From: Bimastos eiseni
Taxonomy: Eukaryota; Annelida; Clitellata; Crassiclitellata; Lumbricidae
Reading direction: 5' to 3'
Assembly: GCA_959347315.1 (NCBI GenBank)
Contig: OY365810.1
Span: 3,824,967-3,888,966 of the forward strand
DNA length: 64,000 nt
Position 1 is the stretch's first letter, and every line of letters begins with the position of its first letter. The notes under the pieces are model-generated. The model did no database searches. It saw only the letters and a list, made by a program, of their open reading frames with translations, and was not told where the DNA came from. This document shows, one piece after another, positions 24,501 to 35,479 of this stretch. Both the position numbers and the translations under genes were made by a program.

Positions 24501-27500
24501 TCCAAGGATGGATAAACCTCTTTAGATATGGTACCTGATGATAATGACATGGGAAAACACAAAGCCCTTTGGCGGTATGGTACCCGAGTTAGGGCATAAC
24601 CGAGTAGACAATTTCCCCCGAGTACCGAATCCGAGTATTAGGAAGAACTATTTGCCGGATCTGGGAACAAACCAAATAGTAGCGGCAAATCTGGCCAGCG
24701 ACCAGTGGAGGCGCTGGCCTTGAAAATTTGGTACGCAATAGCGACAATACGCATGTTCTGCCCATGATGTTCATTTAAAACATATCAAAAGATATCAAAA
24801 TAAAAAATTATTTTATATAATTTCGTTAAAAATTGATCTTTTACCTTTCTTTTGACCAGTACGCAATTGTGAATTTTGCTTCCATTAATTATTTAATAAC
24901 TTTATTTGTAAAAAAAGTGTAAAACCTTGTTATAAAATTTGAAATATGAAGTTTTCAACGACGTCTTTACTCTCTAATGTTTACCGGAAAGTGGGTGGAG
25001 CCAATTCAAGCGGGAAATTACTGATTTGGTTGCCACCTGGGAAATGCAACCAATAGAAATTAAAATATAAAAATTAACATCAAAATTCAATGGAATGTTA
25101 AGTTCTTGCTTAATTAATCAATAACTTATAAGTAAGTTTGTAAGTCCTAAATTTATTTGACGAAAAAACATTATTTTTAAAAAAAATTATTTTATCAAAA
25201 AATGTTATTTTTAGCTATTTGCGGGTGTAATATTTGCCGAGCCGAATACTTCCGAATAGTCCAATATTCGGCCGAGGCGAATGTCCAAGGCGATTTCCGG
25301 TTATGCCCTAACCCGAATCACTAATAAAGTAAGTACAGGCTTAAGTATTTACTGAGGCAGTTATGCATAGGGAACTTGAGCACGGATTTCATACTCAATT
25401 TTGCTTCACCTTAGATTGTTCTGTTGCATGGTTATATGTGCACTTTGGAAGGGCAATATCGAATACACTTGCAACGATACAAATTCTACATTTTGAACCC
25501 ATGGACTTATCTCATCGTTTAAGGTTCAAACGGCTTATTTAAGGAAGATACATATTAATAATGAAACTGGGTCAAGAGTTATTTGGCTTCACAATCCAAT
25601 CGAACGGTTGGCGACAGTGTGATAAGAAAGGCAATTGATAAAGTCATCGAGTCGGTCAAAAGGTAATTGATAAAAGTGTTCAGTGTTATTAAAGATGGAT
25701 GACCTGCAATTAAATGCGTGAAACTCAATTCACGCATCACTTGTAAAACTTTGTAGCTTTTAAGTTTACACTCCTTTTCAGAATATGACATGAATGCGCT
25801 AATAAGAAAAGACTAATTTGAGGAGAACTATTGTCTACATGCAATTATATAATCGTAATTATTATAGGATAGTTATTATAGCAGATGTAAAAGGAACCAC
25901 ATAGGACCATATTGAGCTAAGGACTTTCTATTCCAGGGATCATAATTATTGTATTGTTCTATCATATTATGGACCATCTTGTAGCAGGGACTTTGTACTG
26001 TAGTGACCTTGGAGAGGTAATTCACACACAGTTGCTATATGAACTCCTGGACTTTGGAAGAAGGGCAATATCAATAAACGTTGTATTATATCATTCGTTC
26101 AAAAATTTACATAGCGCCCTTTCAAGGTGACTACTAAAAAGCGCATCCAACTCCAGCTTGGACAAAAAGTAAGCTCTCAAATGTACCACTACATGACTTA
26201 GGGAACAGGCATAACTTCAGACAGCGGCCATTCCAAACCCTATCACAGAGAATGAGCTGTTCGGCATAGCCGCTATAAGGGTCAATGGACCCACAAGCCC
26301 CAAATCAGCAGCAGCAGCTACCTTTGTACTGTATGTTCGCAAGAGTTCAGCTCACCGTACGTAACATATCCAGAGCTGTTTGTATCGAACAACTGAAATG
26401 CCAAGACGTAGATGGAGTCAGGTGCGCAGAGAAGGCCCTCAAATGCCTGGAACTCAACGAACGATATCAAACTAAACAAATCAAACAAACAGAAACATCA
26501 GAACAAACTCCAAGGAATCGTATTCAAGTATTTATATAGTGTCTTGATCCAGACCAATGTCTTTACTGTTGAAGAAGGCGGTTTTCAGCTGCTTTATGGA
26601 ACTGATCAGGTGCTAAAGCAGAAGCATTGGTCCTAAGTGATGGAGGTAGGCAGTTCCAGCTGGAGGGACCCCTTGTAGCGAAACTTCTAAACTGAGCAAT
26701 AGAAGTACGCATTCGTGGGATGACTAGATAGCCCCGGGCTGAGGACTGACTGTAGGGAGGAACGACTGAGCAAGACTGCCTTATACTTAGTTTTGGACTT
26801 TTAGACTTTGCCTTACACTCTCTTTGACCCTTTAACAACCAGCGTTATTGATTTGATTATACCTTACGTTTTACTACTCACTGGTTGTTAAAGGGTTAAG
26901 ACCTGGCTCTAGACCTGGCTTTAGACTCTGCACCATACACTTGGTCTCAGACTCTGCCTTAGACTCTGCTTTAGACTCTGCCTTAGACTACATCCTCATC
27001 TGACTCACCCATCCTTTGTCGTGTCGACAACGTTCGCCAGAAGTCGCACAGTCTCTTCGTTGAAGTTCTCGTGTGGTAGCAAGCCAAGAAATCGTCGGAC
27101 GAAGTCGCTTGGAGTCATGAAATGCTCACCACTCTCCTCAACGGATGCATACTATCGCAAAGACATCAACAAAAGAAAACAAATGTAAAGCAAAGAATAG
27201 ACACAAAACACAAGCTAATATGTCACCATAGTTCTATCACTAGAATGTTCTCGATTAAATATGTTGGTCCGAAAGCGTGATACATTGTTCCGGATGAATT
27301 GCATTCTCTACCCCAATGTTTCCCAACCTTTTTTTGCTGTACCCCAAACTAAAATATTATTTGTGTGCATACTCTCAACAGAAAAACTTGTCAGAAACAT
27401 TCTTTGGTAATTTATATAATTAGCATAGATCAATAACAAGAAAATTATTTAACAATATTAAGTATACTCTGTTGTAGTATAAGCAATATGATATGGCATC

Positions 27501-28377
27501 TAAAAACCTATGACTATTATCTGTTTCTGCACAAAATATTCACAATTAAACAAATTTTCTAGTGTACACCTTGTCAACAGCTGGCGTACCCCTAGCGCTG
27601 GCGTACTCCTAGGGGTACGCATATCACCGGCTGAAAACTTCAGCTCCACCCAACCTCTGATTACTTAAAATAAAATAGCGTCATAATTTACTTACTTAAT
27701 CGGTTGTCTAATGTGTGTAAATTTAGTTTTAATTCCGATGGTAGATAAGAGCTAGCTAGAACTTTAGGTTCTAACTACATGCTAATGTATTCATCATACC
27801 TAACCATCTGCAACTACTCATCAACTGGAATGGTCACCCTGCATCCATGACGTGTGTCCTTAAAGGCTTTCTATCTGTCACTTTTGACCTCAGCAAGTTC
27901 TCAACATAATTTCCATCCTGTGTTTGTTATTTTGGATCAATAAAAACACTTGACTATGGTTTTATTCCAGAGCCAAAAAATTATGAGTATGCAATAAACA
28001 GATGCTTGAAGTTTAAACTGATTGGAGTCAAGTGTCAGTAATCTTATATTTAAAAAGACATAAATCATAAACCTTGTATATAACTGATTATAATATTTTT
28101 TTATAATTTGATGCAGCCCTTAAAAATCGCCTCTGTTCATCATTTCAATGAATCAATAGTTGTCAGATATAGCTGAAAAACTCTTCCACTGTTTGCATTC
28201 TGGCAGTGCCAGTCCCAAGCCTGGATAAAGGAGGAGGACAATGCTAATAATCTATGTTATCTCACACAGTATCATTAAACAGCAACCAACCAGATAATTG
28301 TAGTACAAGGGGTTGGTTACCTTAAGAAATATGGTCTTGAGGGTTTCCTTGTCAGCTCTTTTGATGAACTGGAAAAC
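12595..28377 (-). CDS. SLC25A12/SLC25A13: Calcium-binding mitochondrial aspartate/glutamate carrier (Aralar/citrin), 5'-incomplete
   Basis: Exchanges matrix aspartate for cytosolic glutamate plus a proton across the inner mitochondrial membrane (malate-aspartate shuttle). Sixteen exons in transcript order: 28377-28321, 27151-27009, 26471-26356, 23984-23845, 23008-22862, 21793-21652, 20558-20465, 19902-19818, 19321-19225, 18344-18136, 17613-17533, 16733-16593, 15750-15612, 14932-14774, 13760-13670, 12760-12595. All junctions are GT-AG and phases agree throughout, giving 668 residues plus stop; human SLC25A13 has 675. The N-terminal EF-hand half includes a canonical loop DTTKDGLISFVE and a second, [12 protein letters not shown]. 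The carrier half has all three PX[DE]XX[KR] signatures: YPIDLVK, NPLEIVK and TPADVIK. The C-terminus [17 protein letters not shown] is typical of this family rather than of other carriers. The first exon (start codon plus about five residues) was not located. One gene here corresponds to the two vertebrate paralogues. Confidence 0.93.
13380..13525 (-). repeat. Left arm of inverted repeat flanking two carrier exons
   Basis: The reverse complement of this stretch matches 15110-15267 along its length by eye, including the shared core TCAACAAATCGATATT and the TGTCAGTGTCAATTGGTG segment. It lies in the last intron of the carrier gene, rich in TGACA/TGTCA steps. Confidence 0.8.
13794..13860 (+). 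repeat. SINE-like family A, truncated copy
   Basis: Contains a diverged version of the family core (GCCAG, then AAGCCTAGATAAAG and CAGGAGGG) seen in six other places in the window, all in + orientation. Confidence 0.5.
14215..14480. repeat. Degenerate ATTCTAAT / CTAATCGATTAG repeat
   Basis: Short AT-rich motifs, CTAATTCTAAT and its inverted form CGATTAGCTAATCG, recur about ten times with irregular spacing in an intron of the carrier gene. Confidence 0.6.
14972..15066 (+). repeat. SINE-like family A copy
   Basis: Module begins GCCACTGTTTGCACTCTGGC, continues with CAGTGCCAGTCCCAAGC and GATAAAGGAGGAGG, then a TATCACA...TGTTGTTAAA tail. It is intronic in the carrier gene and directly abuts the right inverted-repeat arm. 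Confidence 0.65.
15110..15267 (+). repeat. Right arm of inverted repeat flanking two carrier exons
   Basis: Near-complementary partner of 13380-13525, with one extra internal 18-bp copy of the GTCAGCACTGCTGTCGGT motif. It lies in the intron between exons 15750-15612 and 14932-14774. Confidence 0.8.
15797..15960. repeat. Trinucleotide microsatellite (ATG/ACG then AAT)
   Basis: A GATGATGAC-type tract is followed by interrupted AATAAT repeats; intronic and non-coding. Confidence 0.8.
16023..16530 (+). pseudogene. CR1/L2-like LINE reverse-transcriptase C-terminal fragment
   Basis: The frame from 16035 reads [16 protein letters not shown], then a segment with [16 protein letters not shown] and [17 protein letters not shown], which is the thumb/C-terminal region of CR1/Jockey-group reverse transcriptases. 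It stops at 16275. In another frame the expected continuation appears ([19 protein letters not shown] and then a degraded tail), so a frameshift or stop has broken it. The 5' end is truncated and no catalytic YADD box is present. It sits antisense in a carrier-gene intron. Confidence 0.8.
16760..17000. repeat. Degenerate GTAATTGCAATTTG repeat
   Basis: Recurrent TTGTAATTTG / CAATTGTAAT motifs, self-complementary and AT-rich, in a carrier-gene intron. Confidence 0.5.
17165..17500. repeat. Minisatellite, units of about 40 and 56 bp
   Basis: At least seven copies share the core GACAAAAATGAAGATAACAA. Shorter units end in GAGTAAGTAAAGATACAT and longer ones carry an added GAGAACAATATAGAAAGTAA. The array lies just downstream of the donor of exon 17613-17533, so the apparent long minus-strand ORFs rich in Phe, Leu and Cys are repeat translation only. 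Confidence 0.9.
17850..17895. repeat. (AAT)n microsatellite
   Basis: Fifteen or so AAT units with one break, in a carrier-gene intron. Confidence 0.9.
18775..18905 (+). repeat. Dispersed repeat family C, copy 1
   Basis: GCCATTAGCCGA, AGATCTTCACTGTTC, CATAAGGACT and AGAGGCATTATAGGCA occur here in the same order as in the second copy at 20790-20945, with small indels. Same orientation; intronic. Confidence 0.65.
20040..20440 (-). pseudogene. L2/CR1-like LINE 3' end with stem-loop tail
   Basis: Read on the minus strand, one stretch gives [19 protein letters not shown] and then a KTFLF...RTGSAS ending, the usual C-terminus of this LINE group (GP.LWN.LP). It is followed by a 3' tail in which GAGCGCCTCTGA pairs with TGAGAGGCGC before a TTTATAAATC end. 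Upstream codons are degraded. Confidence 0.7.
20790..20945 (+). repeat. Dispersed repeat family C, copy 2
   Basis: Longer copy of the family at 18775-18905, starting GCCATTAGCCGACAGATC and ending near an ATTATTATTA tail, which suggests a retroposed element. Confidence 0.65.
21005..21135 (+). repeat. SINE-like family D, copy 1
   Basis: Shares GCAATTGT, GAAGGACT.GCTCAAGGTT and a GAGGA.GATC segment with 60235-60360. The second half resembles a tRNA-derived promoter region but is too decayed to assign. Confidence 0.5.
21915..22215 (-). repeat. tRNA-derived SINE-like family B copy
   Basis: On the minus strand the head carries TGGATAACAGGC and a B-box-like GAGTTCGATCCC, as in a tRNA. It is followed by a body shared with 24070-24300 and 52560-52850 (GGCGCC..GCAT, GACTAG.CC.TCATTC.CTAGG). 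The other end is an AATAATAAT tract. Confidence 0.65.
22334..22708. repeat. (CCAT)n tetranucleotide microsatellite, about 375 bp
   Basis: Almost pure CCAT units with scattered CCAC and ACAT variants. It generates overlapping minus-strand ORFs of Met-Asp-Gly-Trp that are not genes. Confidence 0.95.
23135..23208. repeat. Perfect 24-bp inverted repeat (hairpin)
   Basis: Arms 23135-23158 and 23185-23208 are exact complements around a 26-nt loop. It is in the intron upstream (in transcript terms) of exon 23008-22862. Nearby sequence belongs to the degenerate CCAACTTCTATTTAAGCAAG family. Confidence 0.85.
23563..23739. repeat. 14-bp minisatellite
   Basis: About twelve units of a 14-bp motif beginning GGTT(C/T), consensus near GGTTCCAGGACCAT, with one longer interrupted unit. 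Since 14 is not a multiple of three, all three + frames read similar Trp/Phe/Gly-rich peptides; none is a gene. Confidence 0.9.
24070..24300 (+). repeat. tRNA-derived SINE-like family B copy
   Basis: Opposite orientation to the copy at 21915-22215: a B-box-like GAGTTCGAGATCC, then GACTAGTCC, GGCGCCTTGCATGGC and ATCATTCGTTCATA in the family order, ending in an AT-rich tail. Confidence 0.65.
24589..25311. mobile_element. Non-autonomous DNA transposon (MITE-like), 723 bp
   Basis: Ends are inverted copies: TTAGGGCATAACCG at 24589-24602 and its reverse complement at 25298-25311, with weaker complementarity further in (AATATTCGG/CCGAAT motifs). Flanks read CCCGAG on the left (24583-24588) and CCCGAA on the right (25312-25317), a plausible 6-bp target duplication with one change. 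The interior has no ORF of note. It lies in a carrier-gene intron; the superfamily is not assigned. Confidence 0.65.
26090..26838 (-). pseudogene. L2/CR1-like LINE 3' end
   Basis: A minus-strand frame (26838-26563) contains [31 protein letters not shown] and a [12 protein letters not shown] ending, the standard C-terminus of L2/CR1-like elements. A 3' tail with the GCGC stem-loop signature is visible at 26105-26150. Carrier exon 26471-26356 lies between the two, so these are either two insertions or a coincidental pairing. Confidence 0.6.
28185..28285 (+). repeat. SINE-like family A copy
   Basis: CACTGTTTGCATTCTGGCAG, GTGCCAGTCCCAAGCCTGG and ATAAAGGAGGAGGACAATGC, then TCACACAGTATCATTAAA; the same module as at 14972-15066. 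Confidence 0.7.
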
Positions 28378-28554
28378 CTAAACACAAACAATGCAATCAG
28401 ATAGACAACAGTCATCTCTCTTATGGTTATACAGTCATTATACAGTCACTAACCAATTGTTCAAAGGGCCAACCACTTCATGAAGTTAGAGAATATTATT
28501 ATCATTGGCATATTTTAAAATAAGTTTATTATTATTATTATTATTTCGTTTACG

Positions 28555-28665
28555 CCCTGAGGTAAATCATCATCATCAATACAATTATCATTATTATTAT
28601 AACCATTATCATCATCATTGTTATCACCATCATCATCCTCATCATTATTATTGTAACCGTAGTGA
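28555..28665. repeat. (ATC/ATT)n trinucleotide microsatellite
   Basis: Interrupted ATCATC, ATTATT and ACCATC tracts that produce His/Tyr-rich and Asp-rich ORFs in opposite frames. Confidence 0.85.
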
Positions 28666-28924
28666 GAACCTCGGCCACAACGTCTAAACAGCCAACAGCA
28701 GTCACACATTTTACATAGATTGAAATGAGAAGAAGATCAATCCACTTAAACAACCTTTTAAAACCGTTCAGGTCATTTTCACAAGGCGTCGGTCATCGAT
28801 TAAACGTCCGCCAAACACTATAAATATTAGCAATCGAGAAGAGATAAACGAGACACGCGGTGTCTGAGTGACATCAAACATCTATCTAGGTCAGAGGTCA
28901 GAAACGAGAAATACACATCTCAGA

Positions 28925-28990
28925 AGACAAACAGCAAAAGGACAAACATTCAAAGGACAAACATTCAAAGGACAAACATTCAAAGGACAA
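28925..28990. repeat. 15-bp tandem repeat
   Basis: AAAGGACAAACATTC in four consecutive units, the last diverged. Confidence 0.85.
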
Positions 28991-29059
28991 CGCCTTAGAC
29001 CAGAATAAAGAACTTAAGCAAATGACTATGCTTATCACATGTTGTCTGGCTATCTGCTT

Positions 29060-29560
29060 GTATCCATGTACATATATATATATATCTATATATATATATA
29101 TATATATTATATATAGTCAACAAGTATGTGTCTTATATAATACTATATTAACATATATACATATATATATATGTATATAAATATGATTCATATATATATA
29201 TATATAGATATAACGGGTCCAGGACATTACCCCCGGGACATTACCCCCCATTCCAGTACATAATTAGAGTCTGCATGTATACATGTATATATGTATACAT
29301 GTCTGTATATACGTATGTATGTAATTATGTATGCATTGCTGCATGTATGCATATAGGTATACATACAGGTATGCATGCATTTACATATGTATGTATGCAT
29401 GCATGCATTTATGTATGTATATATGTATGTAAGTATATTTGCGCTATAGAAATATTATGATGTCCGGGGAGGGGTGATGTCCTGATACCATATATAACAT
29501 ATTTATAAGACACATATACTTGAATATATCTGTATACGTATAATATAAATTTACAATATC
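29060..29560. repeat. TA and TGTA microsatellites
   Basis: (TA)n tracts around 29065-29110 and 29150-29210 are followed at 29270-29440 by a degenerate ATGTATAC/ATGTATGT array. A GGACATTACCCCC motif at about 29222-29248 is nearly repeated. Confidence 0.8.
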
Positions 29561-29980
29561 ACATAATATATATATAAATTATTTATCTTCATGTATAGAT
29601 GAAGGTAGGAGCCATGGAGAGGAAGTAACCTGCGTAGATTACATGATGTTCTAGCTTATATCATATACTCCAACCCACGCCAATTCACCCCAACGGGGTC
29701 ATATCCTGGGCCAATGAGACTGTGGTACTTATAACAGGCTCCCAGTCACCATTACAAGGGTTCCACAGGTAGCATGACCAACAGGGTGGCTTGGCCTGAG
29801 TTAAAATATATAAAGGTCCTTGACTAGGCCTACCATTATCAGCGGGCCTCCCCTCTTCGCGTTAACTACCAGCCTACCAGCGAGTCTAGCCACACGTTGA
29901 TGTCATTTCGATAGGCTCGACTGGGCTCAGATGGCTGACCTATTAATTAGACCCATCAATGGGATTTTCACAGCAAACAC

Positions 29981-30082
29981 CGCCACTGCTCGTACTCAGA
30001 CAGTGCCAGTCCCAAGCCTGGGTAAAGGAGGAGGTCAACGCTAATGATCCTCATTGTCAGAGTGTTGTTAAACAGCAACTAC
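29981..30082 (+). repeat. SINE-like family A copy
   Basis: GCCACTGCTCGTACTCAGAC followed by AGTGCCAGTCCCAAGCCTGG and AAAGGAGGAGGTCAACGCTA. It reaches the same GTTGTTAAACAGCAACTA end as the other copies. Confidence 0.7.
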
Positions 30083-30403
30083 CAATTTTCACTGCAATGC
30101 AACATACGGCTATACAAGCCTTGCTGGAGTTATTCAGCCGAGAGAGACAACCAATTTGTAATTCTCCTCAACAGCCTCATTATACCCAACGAAATCCATT
30201 AAAAACAGGTTCATTAATTATCAGCCTACCATTAAGCCACGTGGGGGGTCCTCGATAATGTAGTGGTGATATGGTGCTAGACGATTAGTTGGGGTGGTCA
30301 AAATCACTCAAGGGCAGAAGTTAGGTTGAAGCCATCTACACTGCCAGCATCTCCTAACCAACCCTGCTATAATGAGCACACTGACCGTACACTGGCAGAA
30401 TTG

Positions 30404-30507
30404 TGCCACTGCTCGCACTCTGGTAGTGCCAGTCCCTAGCCTGGAAAAGGAGGAGGGTAATGATAATGATCTATACTATAACACAGTGTCCTTAAACTGA
30501 AACTATT
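30404..30507 (+). repeat. SINE-like family A copy
   Basis: GCCACTGCTCGCACTCTGGT, AGTGCCAGTCCCTAGCCTGG and AAAAGGAGGAGGGTAATGAT, ending CTTAAACTGAAACTA. It lies about 420 bp from the copy at 29981. Confidence 0.7.
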
Positions 30508-30999
30508 ACAACGTCAGTGGGAAGCTAACTTAATTAAGGACGGCTCCTCTGCTAAGCCAAGGAAAGAATCCAAACAGAACTGGTGTAGTGTTGAACCTTC
30601 GACATTTATACAGGTATTCACATTTGTCATCTGGTCCAAATATACCAAAGCATCTACACCAGTTGCTTTGTACTTGTAATTAGTGACTTCTAATGCGCCC
30701 GTGTCTGATGCACAAGGCGAACCAAAACCATGCCGTAATGAGGTCAATATCTAGTTGATTTGTCCAATAAGAATGTTCCTGATATTGACCTACACGAGGG
30801 TGATAATAATGGTGATAATATCGATGCTTTTAAAACTGACCTTTTTATCAAGGGTAGAATAAGACCCTGAACTTTGAGGACATTAAATATACACCACAGT
30901 TGATGCTGGCAAGGTAGAAAAAAACATCACTCCGTTTGTTATGTTGCATGAATACCTCAGACATTCAAAAACATCTATACCGCCATTGTTATTGTGCAG

Positions 31000-31250
31000 C
31001 CGGAACTTCTCAATGTCCCATTCATGGCCTAGGAGTACGACTGCCTTGGCCCAACACAGGACGTTTGCCATTGAGGATCCATTTACCTGAAATGTCCTTC
31101 CGCCATCACCAATGGCTAAACTACCGGGTAATGACTGGCTTCTCTCCGTCAGCTTCTCGTTCTATAAAAGTCATTTCCTTTTCACCGGGGTTTCCCTGCT
31201 AAGAGCGCTTCTGAATAGTTATTCTTAGCGAGGTGCTATATAAATCTAAA
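31000..31250 (+). repeat. LINE 3'-end relic
   Basis: Ends with the family stem-loop tail (AGAGCGCTTCTGAATAG, then GCGAGGTGCTATATAAAT). The preceding sequence, including CACCAATGGCTAAACTACC, is shared with 37960-38110. No intact reading frame. Confidence 0.55.
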
Positions 31251-32288
31251 TATATGATTCGTAATAAGTCTAACGCTGCTGTGTCAACAACATCAACCAA
31301 TTCTTCAATTACGTTCACTTAACTAATAACGAGAAAATGTGCCACCAAGCATTATATTTCAAACACAACAATAACTTAACAAAAACAAAGATAATTTAAT
31401 AAAACCCAAACAAACAATGGAAACAAACATAAGACTGGCTCTGAATTATGCAATGTTTTGAATTTTAAAAACATGCTAATCATATGAAAAACAAAGATCA
31501 TTTCAATTTTATCCTGAATTTTCCACTGTAAGTTCAACATTACCATAAGACTTCAGTTGAAAAGTTATTCTTCAGCTGTGATTTTTAAGCAGAATTTCAA
31601 CCTCAGTATTCAGATATTTAAATTAAACAAAATAAGGGTGATGCCAATATTCTTTGTTAGACTGGAATCTTTTGGAGCAGAACACAATGCCGAAATATAA
31701 TCCTATGGGAATAGAACAAACGTTTACTATGTACTCATTATGTCAAAACACACACTATTCTGCTAAATAATTCTTCAATATAATTAATGCGACAAATTTA
31801 TTTAATTAATTTCTCTGCAGTATTAATTTAAGTGATTAGTTAAACTGGTAGAGAGAAGTAAGAACCCGTTAACTCTATATTCAAATATTTACAGTTCAAT
31901 GAACTGCAGATGCCCACCTATTGAAGTTGAACACCTATGACCTGGAGGACCCTTGCAAACAAAGAATCAGTCCATAGACCAGAAAACTCTTGATCATAGA
32001 CACACAGCGAGCCGAAGGCTCAGACGTACATTCAGAGATATTTACAGACGTATTTACTACTACAGAACTTTGCATTGCCCAGAGCCAGCGCTAACCGTGC
32101 AAATGAGAGCACACATAATGTCAAGGGTAAAGAACGTCTTCAAACCTCTCCACAGCATGCAAGATCATCCGCTGCCTACAAGAAATACCACCAGCACAGC
32201 ACACGTAGCCAGACAGTAAGAACGGTAGCAGCCACCGAGAAAAAACAAATCCATAAAGCATTCCACACAACTCAATTCAAACATGATT

Positions 32289-32388
32289 CCGCCACTGCTT
32301 ACAGTGCCAGTCCCAAGCCTGGATAAAGGAGGAGGACAATGCTAATGATGTTTGCTATCACACGGTGTCGATAAACTGAAACTACCAC
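32289..32388 (+). repeat. SINE-like family A copy
   Basis: GCCACTGCTTACAGTGCCAG then TCCCAAGCCTGGATAAAGGA and GGAGGACAATGCTAATGATG, ending ATAAACTGAAACTACC. About ten bases of the head are missing. Confidence 0.7.
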
Positions 32389-33334
32389 AATAAAACTAAC
32401 CCTGAATTATTGTACAGTTTGTTTGCTTGCTAAGCCCGAGACTTTCGCCAACTCTTGAGATAGTGTCGTTGAGTGTTTTCTATGATTCATTTGATTGGAA
32501 TAGTAAACAATATGCGAGATATAAAAGTGTTAATTGGAATTGGAATAGAAATGCACAATACAGAGATACAATTCCATTGGAATAGAAAACAATACTGACA
32601 AGCAGGAGTGCAGAACACTACAAAGCAACTACAACACTTCAAAAGATTTGGAGAACAAACACTAACCCAGACCGACAAAAGCCAATAAAGAAACAAACGA
32701 TGCTTAAAACAACGTAAAACAATGTCAAAGGTAACGCCAAATAGATTGAAAACTAGTAGAATAACGACAATAATTACATAATTGGAATACTAACACAATG
32801 AAAATACTAGTAATGAGTTAAAAGAAGGAAACTGAAAACAGAAAAATGCAATTTTAATCATTTCACAATCTACACAATATAAAGTACAACACACAAAAAA
32901 AACGTTACAACAAGACTTTGGATGAGAAGCATGCAGAAAGCAGAAAAGCACAATTCGAAGCAACCAACCGCTAGTGAAACAGTGGAAGGTGGTTCCAAAG
33001 AGTGGAAAAATCAGGCAAATCAGGCCAAACACATGGAATAACCTTCCTTAAGATCTGCATTTCTATTTCCAGCAGAAACTTCTTTGTTGCCAGAATTGAA
33101 ATGGAATCAAATATGAGCAGGTAATCTTCTAGGGGTGCTACATAAATCCTCTGAATGAACCAATGAATGGATAAGGTCCTGACCCTAATCACCTTTCAAT
33201 GAATTTATCGGAGGGGATCTGTCACCACTGCAGCCCATCTGCCATTAAATCTCAATCGCTGCCTGGGATTTAAATCTCATGAGAAAGCCACAGTCGGTTT
33301 TAAAACTAAACTACCCACACAGAGGAATTTCTAC

Positions 33335-33565
33335 ACGAGCTTTTCCAATGAGAGTGTACGAAATGGGACCTCCATGATGCAGTATCTTGCCTTTTCGGTA
33401 GTGGGTCCGAGTGCTTGGAACAGGCTCATTGGATCTTCAGCTCTTGCCTAGGAAGTTCCTTGTCCCCTTTCTATTCTACTCTTAAATCTGTCTTCTTTGG
33501 CCGAGGTTGGACTGGGAGCGCCTCTGAGTAGAATTTACGAAGAGGCGCTATATCGAGTTCGATTG
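33335..33565 (+). pseudogene. L2/CR1-like LINE 3' end with stem-loop tail
   Basis: A + frame reads FSVVGPSAWNRLIGSSALA-like residues (the GP..WN.L C-terminal motif), then a 3' tail in which GGAGCGCCTCTGAGTAG pairs with AGAGGCGCTATAT, followed by a GATTGATTGA end. Confidence 0.65.
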
Positions 33566-35479
33566 ATTGAATGGGAAACCAACCCAACACATCGTTACAG
33601 AATATAGCCAACCAGATCACTGCATCCACCGAACTTTGGAATGTGCTAGTCGCCCGGAAATGAATCAGTTTGTCTGCCAGACTCTGATTGGCCAGACGGA
33701 TTCTATGAAGGAGGGTTAGGTCACAGAGGGCATTCTCAGGACTAAAGTCCCGCATGAAATCGGTCGAGTAAAATAAAAGGCTGTTTAGAAATGCCAGACG
33801 GAGAGTGGAATCTTCAGAATTTAAACTTGTAGTTTAAGATTTGGAAGACAAAAATAAAATGTGCAACCCTGGATATTTCATTTAAACACTCATTCATAAC
33901 TTTGTCAAAAAAGAAAGGTAGAATCAAAATTAATGTATCATTTGAAAGCAAACAATGTGGTATTTAAAAAAAGTGTAATACTCATGTGTTAAACTTTTTG
34001 ACTTGAGAACCATTTTTATCCATTTGTGCATCTGACTTTAAAGAGCATTTCAACATGGGTTCAAGTTGAAAGATACCAATACCTCAAAAGTGCTAAAGAT
34101 AACAAGTAAGGACTTTAAATTTCTATTAGTACATAAGACATTAAAAGCAGTTCATAATTGATTTTAGTTACTTTAAATTCAATTTAACATGCTTTGGACA
34201 TGATAAATCAGATTATACAAAATCAATCTGTAAATTCAGTTGGTATGCATGTACCACAATTATGGGAGTATTAAATGTGCTGTCCAGGGATGTAGACTTA
34301 CATATGTTTGCACTAATATCCGCCACTGGCTGTTTCAATGCTACAAAATTACTTTCCTCAAATTGAGTCGAATTTGATTGAAAGAGAGCCGAGAAAATGA
34401 TCTAAAGCACGAGTCCTAGCAATTCTAAAATAATTTGCATATTTTATCACTTGGATTGTTCACGACTCTCTCTCTCTCTCTATCTGTCTACGAAGTCCAA
34501 CTCATAAAAATCTCTGCATGCCTCGAGTCTTAGCAACAAAGGGAAAGTTAGCCAAGCGTAAAGTTTCGGCAAGCCGGGAAAAATACAAAGCAGACGTGCT
34601 ACACACATCACCCTGCCCTCTCTTCAGCCGGAAGGTCGGATATTAAGTCTTATAATAAAGATCACTTGTCACGTTTAACTGATCCTGCCGACCTTCAACT
34701 CTCACCCTGTCAAAATGCCAACGTTCAACAATCACACGTTTGAGAAATTTATCAGTTAAAAGCGAAATTAAAAGTGCATTTAGATGAGTTTTAATAGTAG
34801 GCGTGAGAGCATAGTGTTAACCTTCGTTGATGATTCGCATTGAACCGGCATCCCAAGGAAAGGCCAAACAGCCGATAGAAACCGTGACCCTAATTTCGAT
34901 AGACTACCCGACGACGGATGTTCCCGATTAGGCATTTTGCTAGTACCTACATAAATTAAATAAAGAAATAAATCGCCTAAAACGAAGCTATAATCCAAGT
35001 ACGAATCCTAATCACACATCGAGAACGTATCCAGGCCGAACAAACGCTGCTAAGCCTTGACCTTCAACATCCTCGTTGACCGACCTAGAAACCGACGGTT
35101 GATCTTTCATTTAAATGGGTCACTTATTTTATAGCACTATCGTAGTTTCGCGGTTTAATGGTGACATTAAGTTAACATGTCACCCTAAATTCGAGTTTCA
35201 ACTTTTAAATTCAGGTTTTCTTACTTAATTACTAATTTGAATTTCCACCAAATATATTCGTTGGAAAAAATCGACCACTCCCAGTCGCCAGTCAATGTTC
35301 TGAATCTTGCAGGACTACTGAGTGATGGTACAGGGCTTATATTTGCATATCTGCACAGATCATTTTTACGCTGGGAACTATAAAACATTTGAAGACCTTG
35401 CACCATTTAGTGACGTCAACATCTTGAATTACATTGACTAGCGTCCTGGTGAATTCATCGCAGTGTTGTATGCAAGACC

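Noticed and set aside
30250..30330. tRNA-Asp-like 5' half (TCCTCGATAATGTAGTGG)
   Set aside because: The 3' half and B box are not recognisable and no cloverleaf closes; at best an old SINE head.
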